Part shown: positions 34,414 to 42,451 of the stretch, in pieces
Layout: the number at the start of each line of letters is the position of its first letter
Position numbering within the stretch: position 1 is the stretch's first letter
Assembly: GCA_032027005.1 (NCBI GenBank)
Contig: JAVSMW010000009.1
Location: 38,455-102,454, forward strand
Reading direction: 5' to 3'
Source: JAVSMW01 sp032027005
Lineage (GTDB): Bacteria > Bacillota > Thermincolia > Thermincolales > UBA2595
DNA: 64,000 nucleotides
The notes under the pieces: model-generated
Databases searched by the model: none
The model's input: only the letters and a program-made list of their open reading frames with translations
Told to the model about the DNA's origin: nothing
Made by a program: the position numbers and the translations under genes

Positions 34414-35196
34414 CTACCGGGAAAAATTTTTACCCCAGACATCTTCCAGAATATTTCTGAATGCTTTGTTAAAAATCGATTCACTTTCAGGTTCAGGTTT
34501 GTCTGTAGTTTTTACCAGTTCCTCTAAAAATTTTAGTTCCTGAACCAAGTATTCGTTTATTTCTATTATTTTAGGAACTGAATCCAGCTCGTCACCAGCC
34601 TTTTTTCTATTCAACAGTTCATTAATTGCCGATAACAATTGCTCATCGTGAACGAGAGCCAGGAGTTTTTCAAACTCTGTCGGCGGCATACTGTTGTTGG
34701 CTTCTATCCACCTGCATGCTAAAACAGGTCTCAGGACATAAAAATATTTCTTTGCTCTCACAAAGTCTCCCTGCAAATACTCTCTAAAATTGCCCTTTGC
34801 CGTATGTAAATAATGATGCATACACGATCTGGGATTAAACGAGGCTTTGGCAAGTTGTCTGATCTGCTCAACAATCCCTGAATCCTCATGATAGACAATT
34901 GGTGAATGAAGCCACTCATACAGAGGGGGGTTGGATTTTCTCAGCAGCTTTAGCGCTTTACATAAATCCCAGCCGTTAATATCCATCAAATCACTGATTG
35001 GCTTTTCGATAACGTCCTTATTCTCAAATATCGAAAGATACCACTCGCTGGGCCGGAGATAGATGAAACGTACATCGTAGTCGCTGTCCTTCGAAGGAAA
35101 TCCCCAAGCCCGGCTTCCGGATTCGCAGGCGTAGATGATTTTAACGTTTTCGGTTAATTCAATATATTGTAATTCAGATTTTATTAGCTCTTTCAT
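34414..35196 (-). CDS. RlaP-like nucleotidyltransferase (DNA polymerase beta superfamily, PF10127 type)
   Basis: The 260-residue protein starts at ATG 35196 with GGAGGAG close by. It has the minimal nucleotidyltransferase motif ESGSRAWGFPSKDSDYDVRFIYL (GS near 26, DxD near 38-40). The rest is helical and includes RPVLACRWIEANNSMPPTEF. This architecture matches the family named RlaP, found with RNA ligases and considered part of RNA repair; its exact reaction is not proven. RtcB is encoded 147 bp upstream and Cca 34 bp downstream, on the same strand. Confidence 0.85.
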   Translation of the reverse strand: MKELIKSELQYIELTENVKIIYACESGSRAWGFPSKDSDYDVRFIYLRPSEWYLSIFENKDVIEKPISDLMDINGWDLCKALKLLRKSNPPLYEWLHSPIVYHEDSGIVEQIRQLAKASFNPRSCMHHYLHTAKGNFREYLQGDFVRAKKYFYVLRPVLACRWIEANNSMPPTEFEKLLALVHDEQLLSAINELLNRKKAGDELDSVPKIIEINEYLVQELKFLEELVKTTDKPEPESESIFNKAFRNILEDVWGKNFSR

Positions 35197-35280
35197 CCAA
35201 TCTCCTCCTTTCACAGTCAGACAAGTTTGAGTTCTCTTCGATATAGTACCGTCATAATAAACACATCCTTTCATCTTTGT

Positions 35281-35341
35281 TAGTGGCGAGTGGGAACTTC
35301 ACTGTTTACTGGCCACTCACCACTCAGCACTCACCACTCGT
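35281..35341. repeat. CACTC-rich low-complexity repeat
   Basis: A run of CACTCACCACTCAGCACTC type units with an inverted GGCGAGTGG at its other end lies between rtcB and the RlaP-like gene. Related ACTCCCCACTCTCCACT tracts occur at 53657-53673 and 63641-63718, so this is a dispersed intergenic repeat. Confidence 0.6.
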
Positions 35342-35342
35342 A

Positions 35343-36578
35343 TTATCCCTTTACTACCCCAATAGTCTTCAACTTCTTCACCGGTTTAACTAAATCAAGC
35401 TCATTCTTGATGACAAAATCAATATCTTTATAGGCAAACCGGCACTCTTCAGCCACGTCGCTTTTTTTGTGTTTGCCCAACACCACATTGCATTCTTTCA
35501 AATCGTTGATGACCTTTTCCACTGAGAATTCGGCCTTGGCTTTAGTCCGGGAGAATTTACGGCCGGCACCGTGGGAGCAGGAATGAAAGCTTTCCTCACT
35601 GCCCAGCCCCTTAACAATATAGCTGTATGAACCCATCGCACCGGGGATAATCCCCACATCATTGGCCCGGGCCCTGATAGCCCCCTTTCTGTGCACCCAA
35701 ACATTCTTGCCGTAATGGTGCTCAAGGGCAGCATAGTTATGATGACAGTTAATGGTGGTTTTATGCTCCAGGGGGACATCTGAGTATTTGCTGAACCATT
35801 CCCCTACGATATCCATGACCCGGGACATCATTTGTTCCCTGTTTTCATGGGCAAAGTTTAAGGCCAGGTTCATCCATTCGATATATGACCTGCCTGCCGG
35901 GGTGTCTACAGGCAGAAAAGACAATCCAAATTCTTCAGGTACAGTGGTATGCCACCGGCTATTCAGTTCCTTGGCCACCGCATTAAAATGCTTACAGATT
36001 TTAAAACCAAAATTCCGGCTGCCGGAATGAATCATCAGGCCAACCATACCATCATCGTCTTCCTGGATCTCAATAAAGTGATTGCCGCCCCCCAGTGTAC
36101 CTACCTGAAAATAACCGTTTTCCAGTTCAGGCAGCAGTTGGGGAGCAAAACTCAAATTCTCACTGCCACCCAGAGCCTCATCTAAAGAAACACATTTCTG
36201 TTTTTTTGGATGGTGAGCAAAGCCAACAGGAACATTCCTGAGGATGTCACCGATGATCGGCTGAATCAGCTTCCCGTTAGGAGTATCTGTGTTTTTAAAA
36301 AGCTCTGCCGGAATATTGGTCTCCACGAAAGCCATTCCACAGCCGATGTCAACTCCAACCGCATTGGGAATTACGACGCCGTCAGCGGCGATCACTCCAC
36401 CGATGGGCATGCCCATCCCAGTATGAGTATCTGGCATCAGGGCCACCCATTTATGCAGAAAAGGCAGGTTAGCCAGGTTCATGGCCTGTTCCAGACAACT
36501 GTCTTCAATTTGGGCCCTGTCTTCCAGCCATACCTTAATCGGAAATTTCATTGAACTTTTGTCGTAAATCACAAACAT
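35343..36578 (-). CDS. rtcB: RtcB-family RNA-splicing/repair ligase
   Basis: RtcB joins 2',3'-cyclic phosphate (or 3'-phosphate) and 5'-OH RNA ends with GTP and manganese. The 411-residue protein has PDTHTGMGMPIGGVIAADGVVIPNAVGVDIGCGM (metal residues Asp and Cys), GGGNHFIEI, MIHSGSRNFG, and CHHNYAA. The histidine that is guanylylated lies in SCSHGAGRKFSR. The start at 36578 has only a weak GGGATGTG site; an internal Met (MKFPIKVW) ten codons later is possible. Confidence 0.93.
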   Translation of the reverse strand: MFVIYDKSSMKFPIKVWLEDRAQIEDSCLEQAMNLANLPFLHKWVALMPDTHTGMGMPIGGVIAADGVVIPNAVGVDIGCGMAFVETNIPAELFKNTDTPNGKLIQPIIGDILRNVPVGFAHHPKKQKCVSLDEALGGSENLSFAPQLLPELENGYFQVGTLGGGNHFIEIQEDDDGMVGLMIHSGSRNFGFKICKHFNAVAKELNSRWHTTVPEEFGLSFLPVDTPAGRSYIEWMNLALNFAHENREQMMSRVMDIVGEWFSKYSDVPLEHKTTINCHHNYAALEHHYGKNVWVHRKGAIRARANDVGIIPGAMGSYSYIVKGLGSEESFHSCSHGAGRKFSRTKAKAEFSVEKVINDLKECNVVLGKHKKSDVAEECRFAYKDIDFVIKNELDLVKPVKKLKTIGVVKG

Positions 36579-36604
36579 GTCTTATCACATCCCAGATAAA
36601 ATAT

Positions 36605-36681
36605 TGGGTTGGCGTGCCGGATTTGAACCGGCGGCCTTCAGAGCCACAATCTGACGCTCTGCCAACTGAGCTAACGCCAAC
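36605..36681 (-). tRNA. tRNA-His (anticodon GTG), with encoded CCA and G-1
   Basis: On the minus strand the acceptor stem TTGGCGT pairs with ACGCCAA, the D-arm GCTCAGTTGGCAGAGC and T-arm GCCGGTTCAAATCCGGC fold perfectly, and the anticodon loop TTGTGGC gives GTG. An extra G (G-1, 36681) faces C73, the identity mark of tRNA-His. The 3' CCA (36607-36605) is encoded. The gene lies just upstream of rtcB. Confidence 0.97.
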
Positions 36682-36860
36682 ATGGTGTTCCACCACATCC
36701 CGTAAAAATAAAAAGACTATCTTGGAATTGTGCATTCCAAAACAGTCCATTAATCCCTAACTAACTTAAGGTCAGAAAAGTTATGTAGGAAAACTATAAA
36801 TCCTGTCTTGGAAGCTCTTGCAAGCCTCCAGACAGAGTATTTAACTTAGGTATGACCCAG

Positions 36861-37031
36861 CTAATATCTATCCAACAAGACCTGCAATAATCTTTGCACT
36901 TTACTTGGTTCATTTTGTTTGAGTAAAAGATCATGGAGAACCAAACCATAATCACGACCATGATCAATGGCTGGAATGGTGTCTATGCCGGTATGAATCT
37001 GGTTTTGCATTACGCGGGTCATGGTTGTCAT
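36861..37031 (-). CDS. Small hypothetical protein (56 aa)
   Basis: The reading frame starts at ATG 37031 with GGAGG well placed and ends at 36861. The product has no signal peptide or membrane helix; it is polar at the start (MTTMTRVMQNQIHTG) and has a helical end (EPSKVQRLLQVLLDRY). I recognise no family. The strong ribosome binding site and an operator-like palindrome upstream support it as a real gene. Confidence 0.5.
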   Translation of the reverse strand: MTTMTRVMQNQIHTGIDTIPAIDHGRDYGLVLHDLLLKQNEPSKVQRLLQVLLDRY

Positions 37032-37071
37032 GTTGGTTCCTCCTTCCTTCACATTAGTACAATCGGATTTA

Positions 37072-37092
37072 TATTGTACAATGTATACAATA
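37072..37092 (-). promoter_or_regulatory. Operator-like palindrome upstream of the 56-aa gene
   Basis: Arms TATTGTA and TACAATA are separated by 7 bp, 41 bp before the start codon of the 56-aa gene. It may be a repressor site. The rest of the 37053-37222 gap shows no gene. Confidence 0.4.
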
Positions 37093-37222
37093 TACCATGG
37101 TTGGAATTAGCTGTCAAGAAAAATAGTCGCACGTGGTAGTAGCGAGTTCAATCTTTCTTGTCTTGTAATAGTTTGGTAAGCCGTCCAGCTTTGTATTAAT
37201 CTCTTTTTGTTAAAGAATGAAA

Positions 37223-37369
37223 TTACCATTGATTGAACTTCTCGTCACCAACAGAAATAAGGAAAACTTCATTTTCCGGTTCCCGCGGTTCCGGGTGCAA
37301 AGCATCTACCAGCTCAACCCAACAGTTCGTTTTGGAGGTATGATAAAAAGGAGCCAAAAGTTCCCTCAC
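37223..37369 (-). CDS. Small hypothetical protein (48 aa), GTG start
   Basis: The frame begins at GTG 37369, two bases after the stop of the DUF2007 gene, and ends at 37223. The product contains APFYHTSKTNCWVELVDA and a tail PENEVFLISVGDEKFNQW with ordinary amino-acid use. No family is recognised. The tight spacing suggests translational coupling with the DUF2007 gene; the lack of a separate ribosome binding site lowers confidence. Confidence 0.4.
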   Translation of the reverse strand: MRELLAPFYHTSKTNCWVELVDALHPEPREPENEVFLISVGDEKFNQW

Positions 37370-37371
37370 CC

Positions 37372-37599
37372 TTATTGGCAGCTATTTCGCAGTTCCTGTA
37401 AAATTTCTAAAATTTCCTCTTTAAATTCAACCGGCCCATACACAGCCCCCCAGCCTTTGACCAGCTGAAAAAGCCCGTCATAGGCTGAATCGTGATATGA
37501 CCTGATAATAAAAGGAATGTTTCTTTCTCTCAAGATTGTCTCCAATAAACTGGCCTCAACCTGGTTCTCCAAAACCGCAATTTTCAAGTCCTCACTCAT
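37372..37599 (-). CDS. DUF2007-type small protein (75 aa)
   Basis: The protein MSEDLKIAVLENQVEASLLETIL, with RNIPFIIRSYHDSAYDG and WGAVYGPVEFKEEILEIL, matches the ferredoxin-like DUF2007 domain, called a putative signal-transducing protein (a small PII-like fold). Such proteins are usually encoded alone and have no known partner. It is cytosolic. Confidence 0.75.
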   Translation of the reverse strand: MSEDLKIAVLENQVEASLLETILRERNIPFIIRSYHDSAYDGLFQLVKGWGAVYGPVEFKEEILEILQELRNSCQ

Positions 37600-37701
37600 G
37601 TTTACTTTACCTCACTCTCTTTTTTTATTTATTATTAAATCGAGCTGGTAAATTACATACCCTCTGTGCCTCTGTGTTCTCTGTTGTATATTTTTTTGTT
37701 T

Positions 37702-38451
37702 TTAATCTGATAAATTTTTAGTCCCAAACTTCTTAAGTAACCGCTCCTCTTCTTTAGCCCGCAGGACCAAAAGCGGCACAGTCAACAGATATGTCCCCGC
37801 CAGACCCCAGGGACTTTGCAGTATCAGACCGGCTCCCGTAAGGGCAATAGCTATTGCTATATATATAGGATGTCTGAAATATTTATAAGGTCCATCAGTG
37901 ACTACTTTATGCCCCGTTCTCAATGCAATTGACTCGCTCCAATATTTCCCCAGTTTTAATCTTGCCCAAATATATAGAGCTATCCCGGCCCAGTAAAAGA
38001 CCAGGCCAAGAACCAGGAAAGCTGTTGAGAAGGCAGCTTTTGGCCCTGCCAGAATTATTAATATAGTTACTGTTATTGTCGCTTCCGAAAGCAGCCATAT
38101 TGTTTTGGAGCCTGTTTTGACTATTTTTTCGGGCTGTTCCCTAACATAGGCAGCGACCCAGACCAGAATAAATAAGGCCAGCCCTATTTTTACTGATGTG
38201 ATCGGCCAAGACATGACAGTTGGCGATCCTGAAAAAGCCCCGGTTTGCAGGTGAGCGTTTTGAACAGCCAATGAAATGCCTCCTCCCAGGAAAATTCCTA
38301 CTACAGATATTAGGCTGGCGATCTTGCCCTGTCCGGCCTTCCATAGACTGCCTATATAACAGCCGTCTGCTATAACAAATCCGAAGCCCATGAGAAAAGA
38401 TCCGGCCATAAGTGCCCAGTAATTAGCCGCAGGTGTATTGTTACCGGTCAT
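37702..38451 (-). CDS. Fusion of a YeeE/YedE half-domain with an ICMT-type methyltransferase
   Basis: The 249-residue membrane protein has an N-terminal part (about 10-55) like the second half of YeeE/YedE sulfur transporters (MGFGFVIADGCYIGSLWKAGQG) and a C-terminal ICMT/PEMT-like part with VTDGPYKYFRHPIYIAIAI (RHPxY motif, about 195) and EEERLLKKFG. About seven membrane helices are present. The Cys in DGCYIGS corresponds to the conserved Cys of YeeE. A fusion of a sulfur-carrier domain with a thiol- or lipid-directed methyltransferase suggests an S-methylation role, which is inference. It lies 11 bp after the permease gene. Confidence 0.75.
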   Translation of the reverse strand: MTGNNTPAANYWALMAGSFLMGFGFVIADGCYIGSLWKAGQGKIASLISVVGIFLGGGISLAVQNAHLQTGAFSGSPTVMSWPITSVKIGLALFILVWVAAYVREQPEKIVKTGSKTIWLLSEATITVTILIILAGPKAAFSTAFLVLGLVFYWAGIALYIWARLKLGKYWSESIALRTGHKVVTDGPYKYFRHPIYIAIAIALTGAGLILQSPWGLAGTYLLTVPLLVLRAKEEERLLKKFGTKNLSD

Positions 38452-38462
38452 TTTTCATCTCA

Positions 38463-39347
38463 TCACCGCCCTACCAAATTGATTAAAAAACCTAATGCCG
38501 ATATTAAGCACAAGGTGATTAAAACATAAAATACCGTCAGCCTAAGACTCACAATTCTCCGCAATAACAGGATTTCTGGAGGACTGATGCCGGCTGAGGA
38601 GGCTAGAAAGGCTAAAATTATACCCGGAGCAATTCCTTTAGCCAATAGGGCAGCCCCAATGGGAATAACAACTACCATGTGAGCATATAGAAACGCCCCC
38701 AGCAGGGAAGCCAGCGGTATGGCAATCAGGCTGTTAATTTCTGAAATGGCCGCCATCAGATCAGCCGGAACATAGTCATAAAGCAAAAAACCTAGCACCG
38801 TGCTGAAGATAATTACCCACCAGAATTTATAAACATAGCTCCGGGCCTCAGATGCGGCCTGGCCCCAGGTGACATTTTCGGATTCCGCGGCTGAGCTGAA
38901 TAATAGGGCCGGATTTATTTCCCGGGTAGTAAAAAACCTGCCGATTAAAAAGCCGCCTAAGACCGATGCCGCAAAACAGCCGACCACGTATAGGGCAGTT
39001 AGCTTCACCCCGAAAAGCATACTTAACAGCAGAGTTGCGGCGGGATCTATGGTAGGTGAGGCAATTAAGAAGGCCATCGCAGTATCTAATCCTAAACCGG
39101 CCTCGAGAATTGCGGCAAATCCAGGTATTGTCGTACACGAACAAAAAGGAGTAACTGCCCCGGTCAGACTGGCGGCGATTAGTCTGAAAATACCGGGTGT
39201 TTTCCGTAAAAGAGTAAAAACTGATGACTCCAACCAGATTTTTTGCCATTTCAGCCCTAATAATGCGCTGAAATACAACATAAAAATCATGACAACCGGG
39301 AACCCAAGCAGATAGCTTAACCGTCCGCTGCTAATCCAATCTTCCAT
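38463..39347 (-). CDS. UPF0718/YraQ-like permease (DUF318)
   Basis: The 294-residue protein has eight or so membrane helices and the family signature TPFCSCTTIPGFAAILEAG (about 67-85), with GISPPEILLLRRI near the C-terminus. Members are predicted permeases, some linked to arsenic or mercury handling, but the substrate here is unknown. Its start overlaps the end of the Lgt-like gene by 17 bp, indicating one operon with the radical SAM and YeeE/ICMT genes. Confidence 0.83.
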   Translation of the reverse strand: MEDWISSGRLSYLLGFPVVMIFMLYFSALLGLKWQKIWLESSVFTLLRKTPGIFRLIAASLTGAVTPFCSCTTIPGFAAILEAGLGLDTAMAFLIASPTIDPAATLLLSMLFGVKLTALYVVGCFAASVLGGFLIGRFFTTREINPALLFSSAAESENVTWGQAASEARSYVYKFWWVIIFSTVLGFLLYDYVPADLMAAISEINSLIAIPLASLLGAFLYAHMVVVIPIGAALLAKGIAPGIILAFLASSAGISPPEILLLRRIVSLRLTVFYVLITLCLISALGFLINLVGR

Positions 39348-40080
39348 GGAAAAACCCCGCTTTAAAGTAATTTCTGTAAAAATATCGCCCGGTTAAAATC
39401 ACTAACGGCAGGGCCATCAGTTGATAAAGAGTCAAACCATGCCAAATTACAGGCTCAGTTCTGATATATTCAATGATAAAACGGAATAGAGCATAACTAA
39501 AGACAAAAAGCTTAAACAAATCTCCGGGTTGCTTCATGGAAGAGCGTAACAGCCAAAGTACCATCAGCAGCCCAAAATCAAATACCATTTCGATAAGCTG
39601 GGTGGGATAGCGGTACTGTCCGTGCAGATATATGCTAAACCACCCCTGATAAGGTTTCCCATAACAGCAGCCGCCGAATAAACAGCCAATCCGTCCGATA
39701 CCCATTGCCGCCAGAGCCGCCAGGGCAAAAGGATCACCCGTCTTTTCCGTGAGGCCCAGATATTTTTTAGCTGCTTTGACCCCAAAATATCCGCCGATAA
39801 TTCCTCCCAAAACTGTTCGGGTACCCTCCTGCTGGGTCAGGTAGGGGTATAAATTATCCATTATACTTTTAAAATTAAGAATAATGTCAAAGAATTTTGC
39901 CCCGATAAACCCGCCGGCCAGCCCGCCGGCCCATAGGAGCATGGTTTCTTCCAGCCTCAGGCTTTTCTGAGTCCTGGATAGCCTGAAATACAAGATAGCC
40001 CCAACTATTAAAGCGAGAAAATTAAAAAAAACATAAGAATCTATTTGATAACTTCCCAGTTGAAATAATACGGGATACAT
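39331..40080 (-). CDS. Lgt-like membrane protein (prolipoprotein diacylglyceryl transferase family, atypical)
   Basis: I start at ATG 40080 (AGGAGA 8 bases upstream), giving 249 residues and seven membrane helices. It keeps the Lgt-type RTVLGGIIGGYFG, the YRYPTQLIEMVFD and the final FRFIIEYIRTEP, but the usual GRxGNFxNxE motif is replaced by MGIGRIGCLFGGCCYG with three Cys. Such proteins form a distant Lgt subfamily, often found beside radical SAM proteins (from memory). It probably acts on a membrane lipid or lipid carrier. The start is 3 bp after the radical SAM stop. Confidence 0.75.
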   Translation of the reverse strand: MYPVLFQLGSYQIDSYVFFNFLALIVGAILYFRLSRTQKSLRLEETMLLWAGGLAGGFIGAKFFDIILNFKSIMDNLYPYLTQQEGTRTVLGGIIGGYFGVKAAKKYLGLTEKTGDPFALAALAAMGIGRIGCLFGGCCYGKPYQGWFSIYLHGQYRYPTQLIEMVFDFGLLMVLWLLRSSMKQPGDLFKLFVFSYALFRFIIEYIRTEPVIWHGLTLYQLMALPLVILTGRYFYRNYFKAGFFHGRLD

Positions 40081-40082
40081 GT

Positions 40083-41519
40083 TCAGGTCTCCTGTTGACT
40101 GCGTTGGAAAATATTGTAATTGCAAAAAGGTACCATCCTGCCTTCTGTGGTCAGAACATGAATACAGCATTTTTTAGCCCTTTTCAGGTCGTAATTATAA
40201 GCGTCCATAAAAGGCTTAATTGCAATTCGTAGGGGTTTGCCGGGCATCTGCTTAAAAGGGTCGCTCTCACCTGTGGGTTTAAATTTAACCCCACAGCACC
40301 GGCTGAAGTCCTTCAGCACATCTACCAGCCGCAAACTTGCCGAGGCTGACCACATGCGGTCCACGGAATGAAATATGGCCTCATTTAAAATCCCCCTGGC
40401 ATCAATACAAAGGGTGTTTTTAAAATAATCCAGGTATTTGCGGACATCTATGTAGCGCGTGACAGGCTTAACCTTTTTTTTCTTCTCTCCTGTCACCATG
40501 GCGTAAGTCAGAGAGGTACAGTTGGGGTTTGGACATGGGAGGGGCACAAAATCATCTTTTCTGAATACACCTTGTGTCTGATTTTCAATTAAGGATAAAA
40601 CATCCGGGACAGTCAGTCTTTGCATTTGGTCTTGTTTTAGCTGAACCGCCCGCCCTACTCCGGTCATTGTTTGGAATATGACCCCAGTAACATTGGGTCT
40701 CGCTATAGCCTCGTTGATAGCAGGTGCGATCTCGTGTTCGTTTAAGTCTTTGATCAGAGTTACTGCCAGATTTACCAAGATGCCATATTTTTCAAGGTTA
40801 TCTAAGGCCTTCCGGCGAATCCGGGTCACATCCTGACCCCGTAACTTATGTCCCACTTCTGCTGAATGGCTGTCAAACTGCAGATATATCTCCAGTTCAA
40901 TCCCAAAACTCTGCAGGCTTTCGACGAAGCCTTCGTCTTCGGCCATCCTTTGACCGTTAGTATTAATCAATACAGCCTTCAATCCGGCTTCTTTGCACAT
41001 CTTAATAATCTCATGAAGCTGTGGATGCAGAGTTGGTTCGCCCCCGCTGATCTGGATGACTTCAGGATTCCTTTCTGCAGCAACGTAAGAGTCCAGCATC
41101 CGCTGAACCTGATCAAGGGAAATGTCGCTGCCTGTTCCACTGCTGGCAAAGCAAAGAGGACAATTCATATTACACCTATTGGTTATTTCCATCAGAGCCA
41201 AACAGGTATGCTGTTCGTGATCAGGACATAATCCGCAGTCCTGTGGGCAGCCATGGGCAGACTCTGTACCGAACTTAAGGGGAATACTTCCCGGCTTGTT
41301 ATATTGGCCGGTGCTGCAGTAATGGTCTGCATCAGAAGATAGCAATACTTCAAAAGCACCGTGCTGAGGACATGACTTAAGCATTTTTACTCTGCCATCG
41401 CCGGTGATTACAACCTTGGCATCAATAATTTTTAAACATTCCGGGCAGGTACTCCTGGTTATTTCATGAAGTATGTAATCTCTATCTGTTCTAGTCAACG
41501 CAGATTCTTTAGTACTCAT
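40083..41519 (-). CDS. Radical SAM protein of the Tes/MJ0619 type
   Basis: The 478-residue protein has an N-terminal zinc-finger-like part (CPECLKIIDAKVV, CPQHG, CPQDCGLC), the radical SAM motif CNMNCPLC (about 117-124), SGGEPTLHP, and C-terminal cysteines (CPNPNC, SRCCGV, KKCCIH, FCNYN) that could hold extra clusters. This layout is that of the MJ0619 family, whose archaeal member Tes joins isoprenoid chains into tetraether lipids and whose bacterial relatives make membrane-spanning lipids. The next genes are an Lgt-like protein and membrane enzymes, so a lipid reaction is plausible; the substrate is inferred. Confidence 0.8.
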   Translation of the reverse strand: MSTKESALTRTDRDYILHEITRSTCPECLKIIDAKVVITGDGRVKMLKSCPQHGAFEVLLSSDADHYCSTGQYNKPGSIPLKFGTESAHGCPQDCGLCPDHEQHTCLALMEITNRCNMNCPLCFASSGTGSDISLDQVQRMLDSYVAAERNPEVIQISGGEPTLHPQLHEIIKMCKEAGLKAVLINTNGQRMAEDEGFVESLQSFGIELEIYLQFDSHSAEVGHKLRGQDVTRIRRKALDNLEKYGILVNLAVTLIKDLNEHEIAPAINEAIARPNVTGVIFQTMTGVGRAVQLKQDQMQRLTVPDVLSLIENQTQGVFRKDDFVPLPCPNPNCTSLTYAMVTGEKKKKVKPVTRYIDVRKYLDYFKNTLCIDARGILNEAIFHSVDRMWSASASLRLVDVLKDFSRCCGVKFKPTGESDPFKQMPGKPLRIAIKPFMDAYNYDLKRAKKCCIHVLTTEGRMVPFCNYNIFQRSQQET

Positions 41520-41549
41520 AATGCCTCCTCACCCCGCTGGGCCTAATTA

Positions 41550-41828
41550 TTAGTTACAAACCACTCCTGCCAGAAGCACACCCCAGGCAAGACCAACTAA
41601 GACTCCGGAAATCAGGGGCTTTAAGTAGTTCCCTTTTTGTGTGAGTTTTTTATATACAAACATTATTACACTTAGCAAAATACTTAACAGCAGATAGCCG
41701 ACCATCCCAAAAAACCAGGTCAATTGCTTTTCTAAACTGTCTTGACTTATTGCAGTAATAATCAAAATCGGTACTATTGGAAAAAAGCCAATTCCAAACC
41801 ATAACCATTTAAGTTTTGTTTCCAGCAT
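41550..41828 (-). CDS. Small hypothetical membrane protein (92 aa)
   Basis: The protein has three membrane helices (about 8-25, 38-60, 72-90). I start at ATG 41828 with AAAGGTGATG upstream, although an ATG at 41846 exists. It follows the XRE-type regulator gene by 7 bp and may be its target or partner. No family is recognised. Confidence 0.6.
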   Translation of the reverse strand: MLETKLKWLWFGIGFFPIVPILIITAISQDSLEKQLTWFFGMVGYLLLSILLSVIMFVYKKLTQKGNYLKPLISGVLVGLAWGVLLAGVVCN

Positions 41829-41835
41829 TAAATCA

Positions 41836-42294
41836 TCACCTTTCACCTTGCCCTAATTGACGCAGTTTTTCCCTCATGTAATTTTCATCAAAGGAACTGC
41901 AATACCGGCGGTCTTCTTCATCTAAAATCCTGTAATGCTGTGAAAACAGGTTTTGCTGCAGTCGGAATCTCTCTATATGCTCAATCTCCCTCCACCAGAC
42001 TTTTCCGCCCAACGTTTTTTCCTTAGGCCCTAAATAGTGGTCAAAGGCAATGACAGATAAAACCTCCATCGGATCATTACCCAAAACCGACTGTAATACC
42101 CCACTTTCCCGGAACAGGGCGCAAAAAGCCACACTGGGAGTCCATCCGGCCTGAATTCTGCCCTTCTCAATCTGGATTAAAGTCTTTTTGGATATACCCA
42201 GGATTTGCGCCATCTGATCCTGGGTATAATCCATTTCAGTACGGACCAGTTTCATTTTTTCTGAAATTAATTTAACAAACTGCTCTCTGTTCAC
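41836..42294 (-). CDS. XRE-family transcriptional regulator (152 aa)
   Basis: The protein has an N-terminal helix-turn-helix (TEMDYTQDQMAQILGISKKTLIQIEKG, about 17-43) and a C-terminal charged helical part with WWREIEHIERFRLQQNLFSQHYRILDEEDRRYCSSF type segments. The start is GTG 42294 with GGAG 9 bases upstream. Extending the frame further upstream would run through an N and a repeat and is not real. A perfect palindrome lies 32 bp upstream, so it is probably self-regulated together with the membrane protein after it. Confidence 0.75.
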   Translation of the reverse strand: MNREQFVKLISEKMKLVRTEMDYTQDQMAQILGISKKTLIQIEKGRIQAGWTPSVAFCALFRESGVLQSVLGNDPMEVLSVIAFDHYLGPKEKTLGGKVWWREIEHIERFRLQQNLFSQHYRILDEEDRRYCSSFDENYMREKLRQLGQGER

Positions 42295-42325
42295 CGAGCT
42301 CAACTCCGTATAAAAAAGTAACTTA

Positions 42326-42343
42326 TAGTGTAATATTACACTA
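42326..42343. promoter_or_regulatory. 18-bp perfect palindromic operator
   Basis: TAGTGTAATATTACACTA is perfectly symmetrical and lies just upstream of the XRE gene. It ends next to the N at 42344. It is a likely binding site for the XRE regulator. Confidence 0.6.
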
Positions 42344-42344
42344 N

Positions 42345-42451
42345 AGACTCCCACTTCTATAAGTGGGAGTGATTCCCCGTACTCTGCTTCGTTGGGGGTA
42401 GAGTCCCCCACTGAAGTCTCGATGTTCAACTTTAGTTGAACGAGTTCACTT
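42345..42451 (+). mobile_element. Hairpin-rich repeat copy 1 (IS200/IS605-type remnant)
   Basis: It starts with the hairpin CTCCCACTT-CTAT-AAGTGGGAG and ends with the hairpin GTTCAAC-TTTA-GTTGAAC plus GAGTTCACTT. The stop codon TGA of the DUF4870 gene is inside its right edge. Further copies are at 50798-50919 and 61159-61278. Its left edge abuts the N at 42344, so a longer element may be hidden in an assembly gap. Confidence 0.6.

Noticed and set aside
36807..36835. Hairpin CTGTCTTGGA/TCCAGACAG after the 56-aa gene
   Set aside because: The stem has mismatches and the T-run is poor; not strong enough to call a terminator.
42295..42429. Upstream extension of the XRE gene through the N and repeat copy 1
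   Set aside because: The extension consists of repeat sequence and an unknown base; a GTG with a ribosome binding site at 42294 gives the usual start of the domain.
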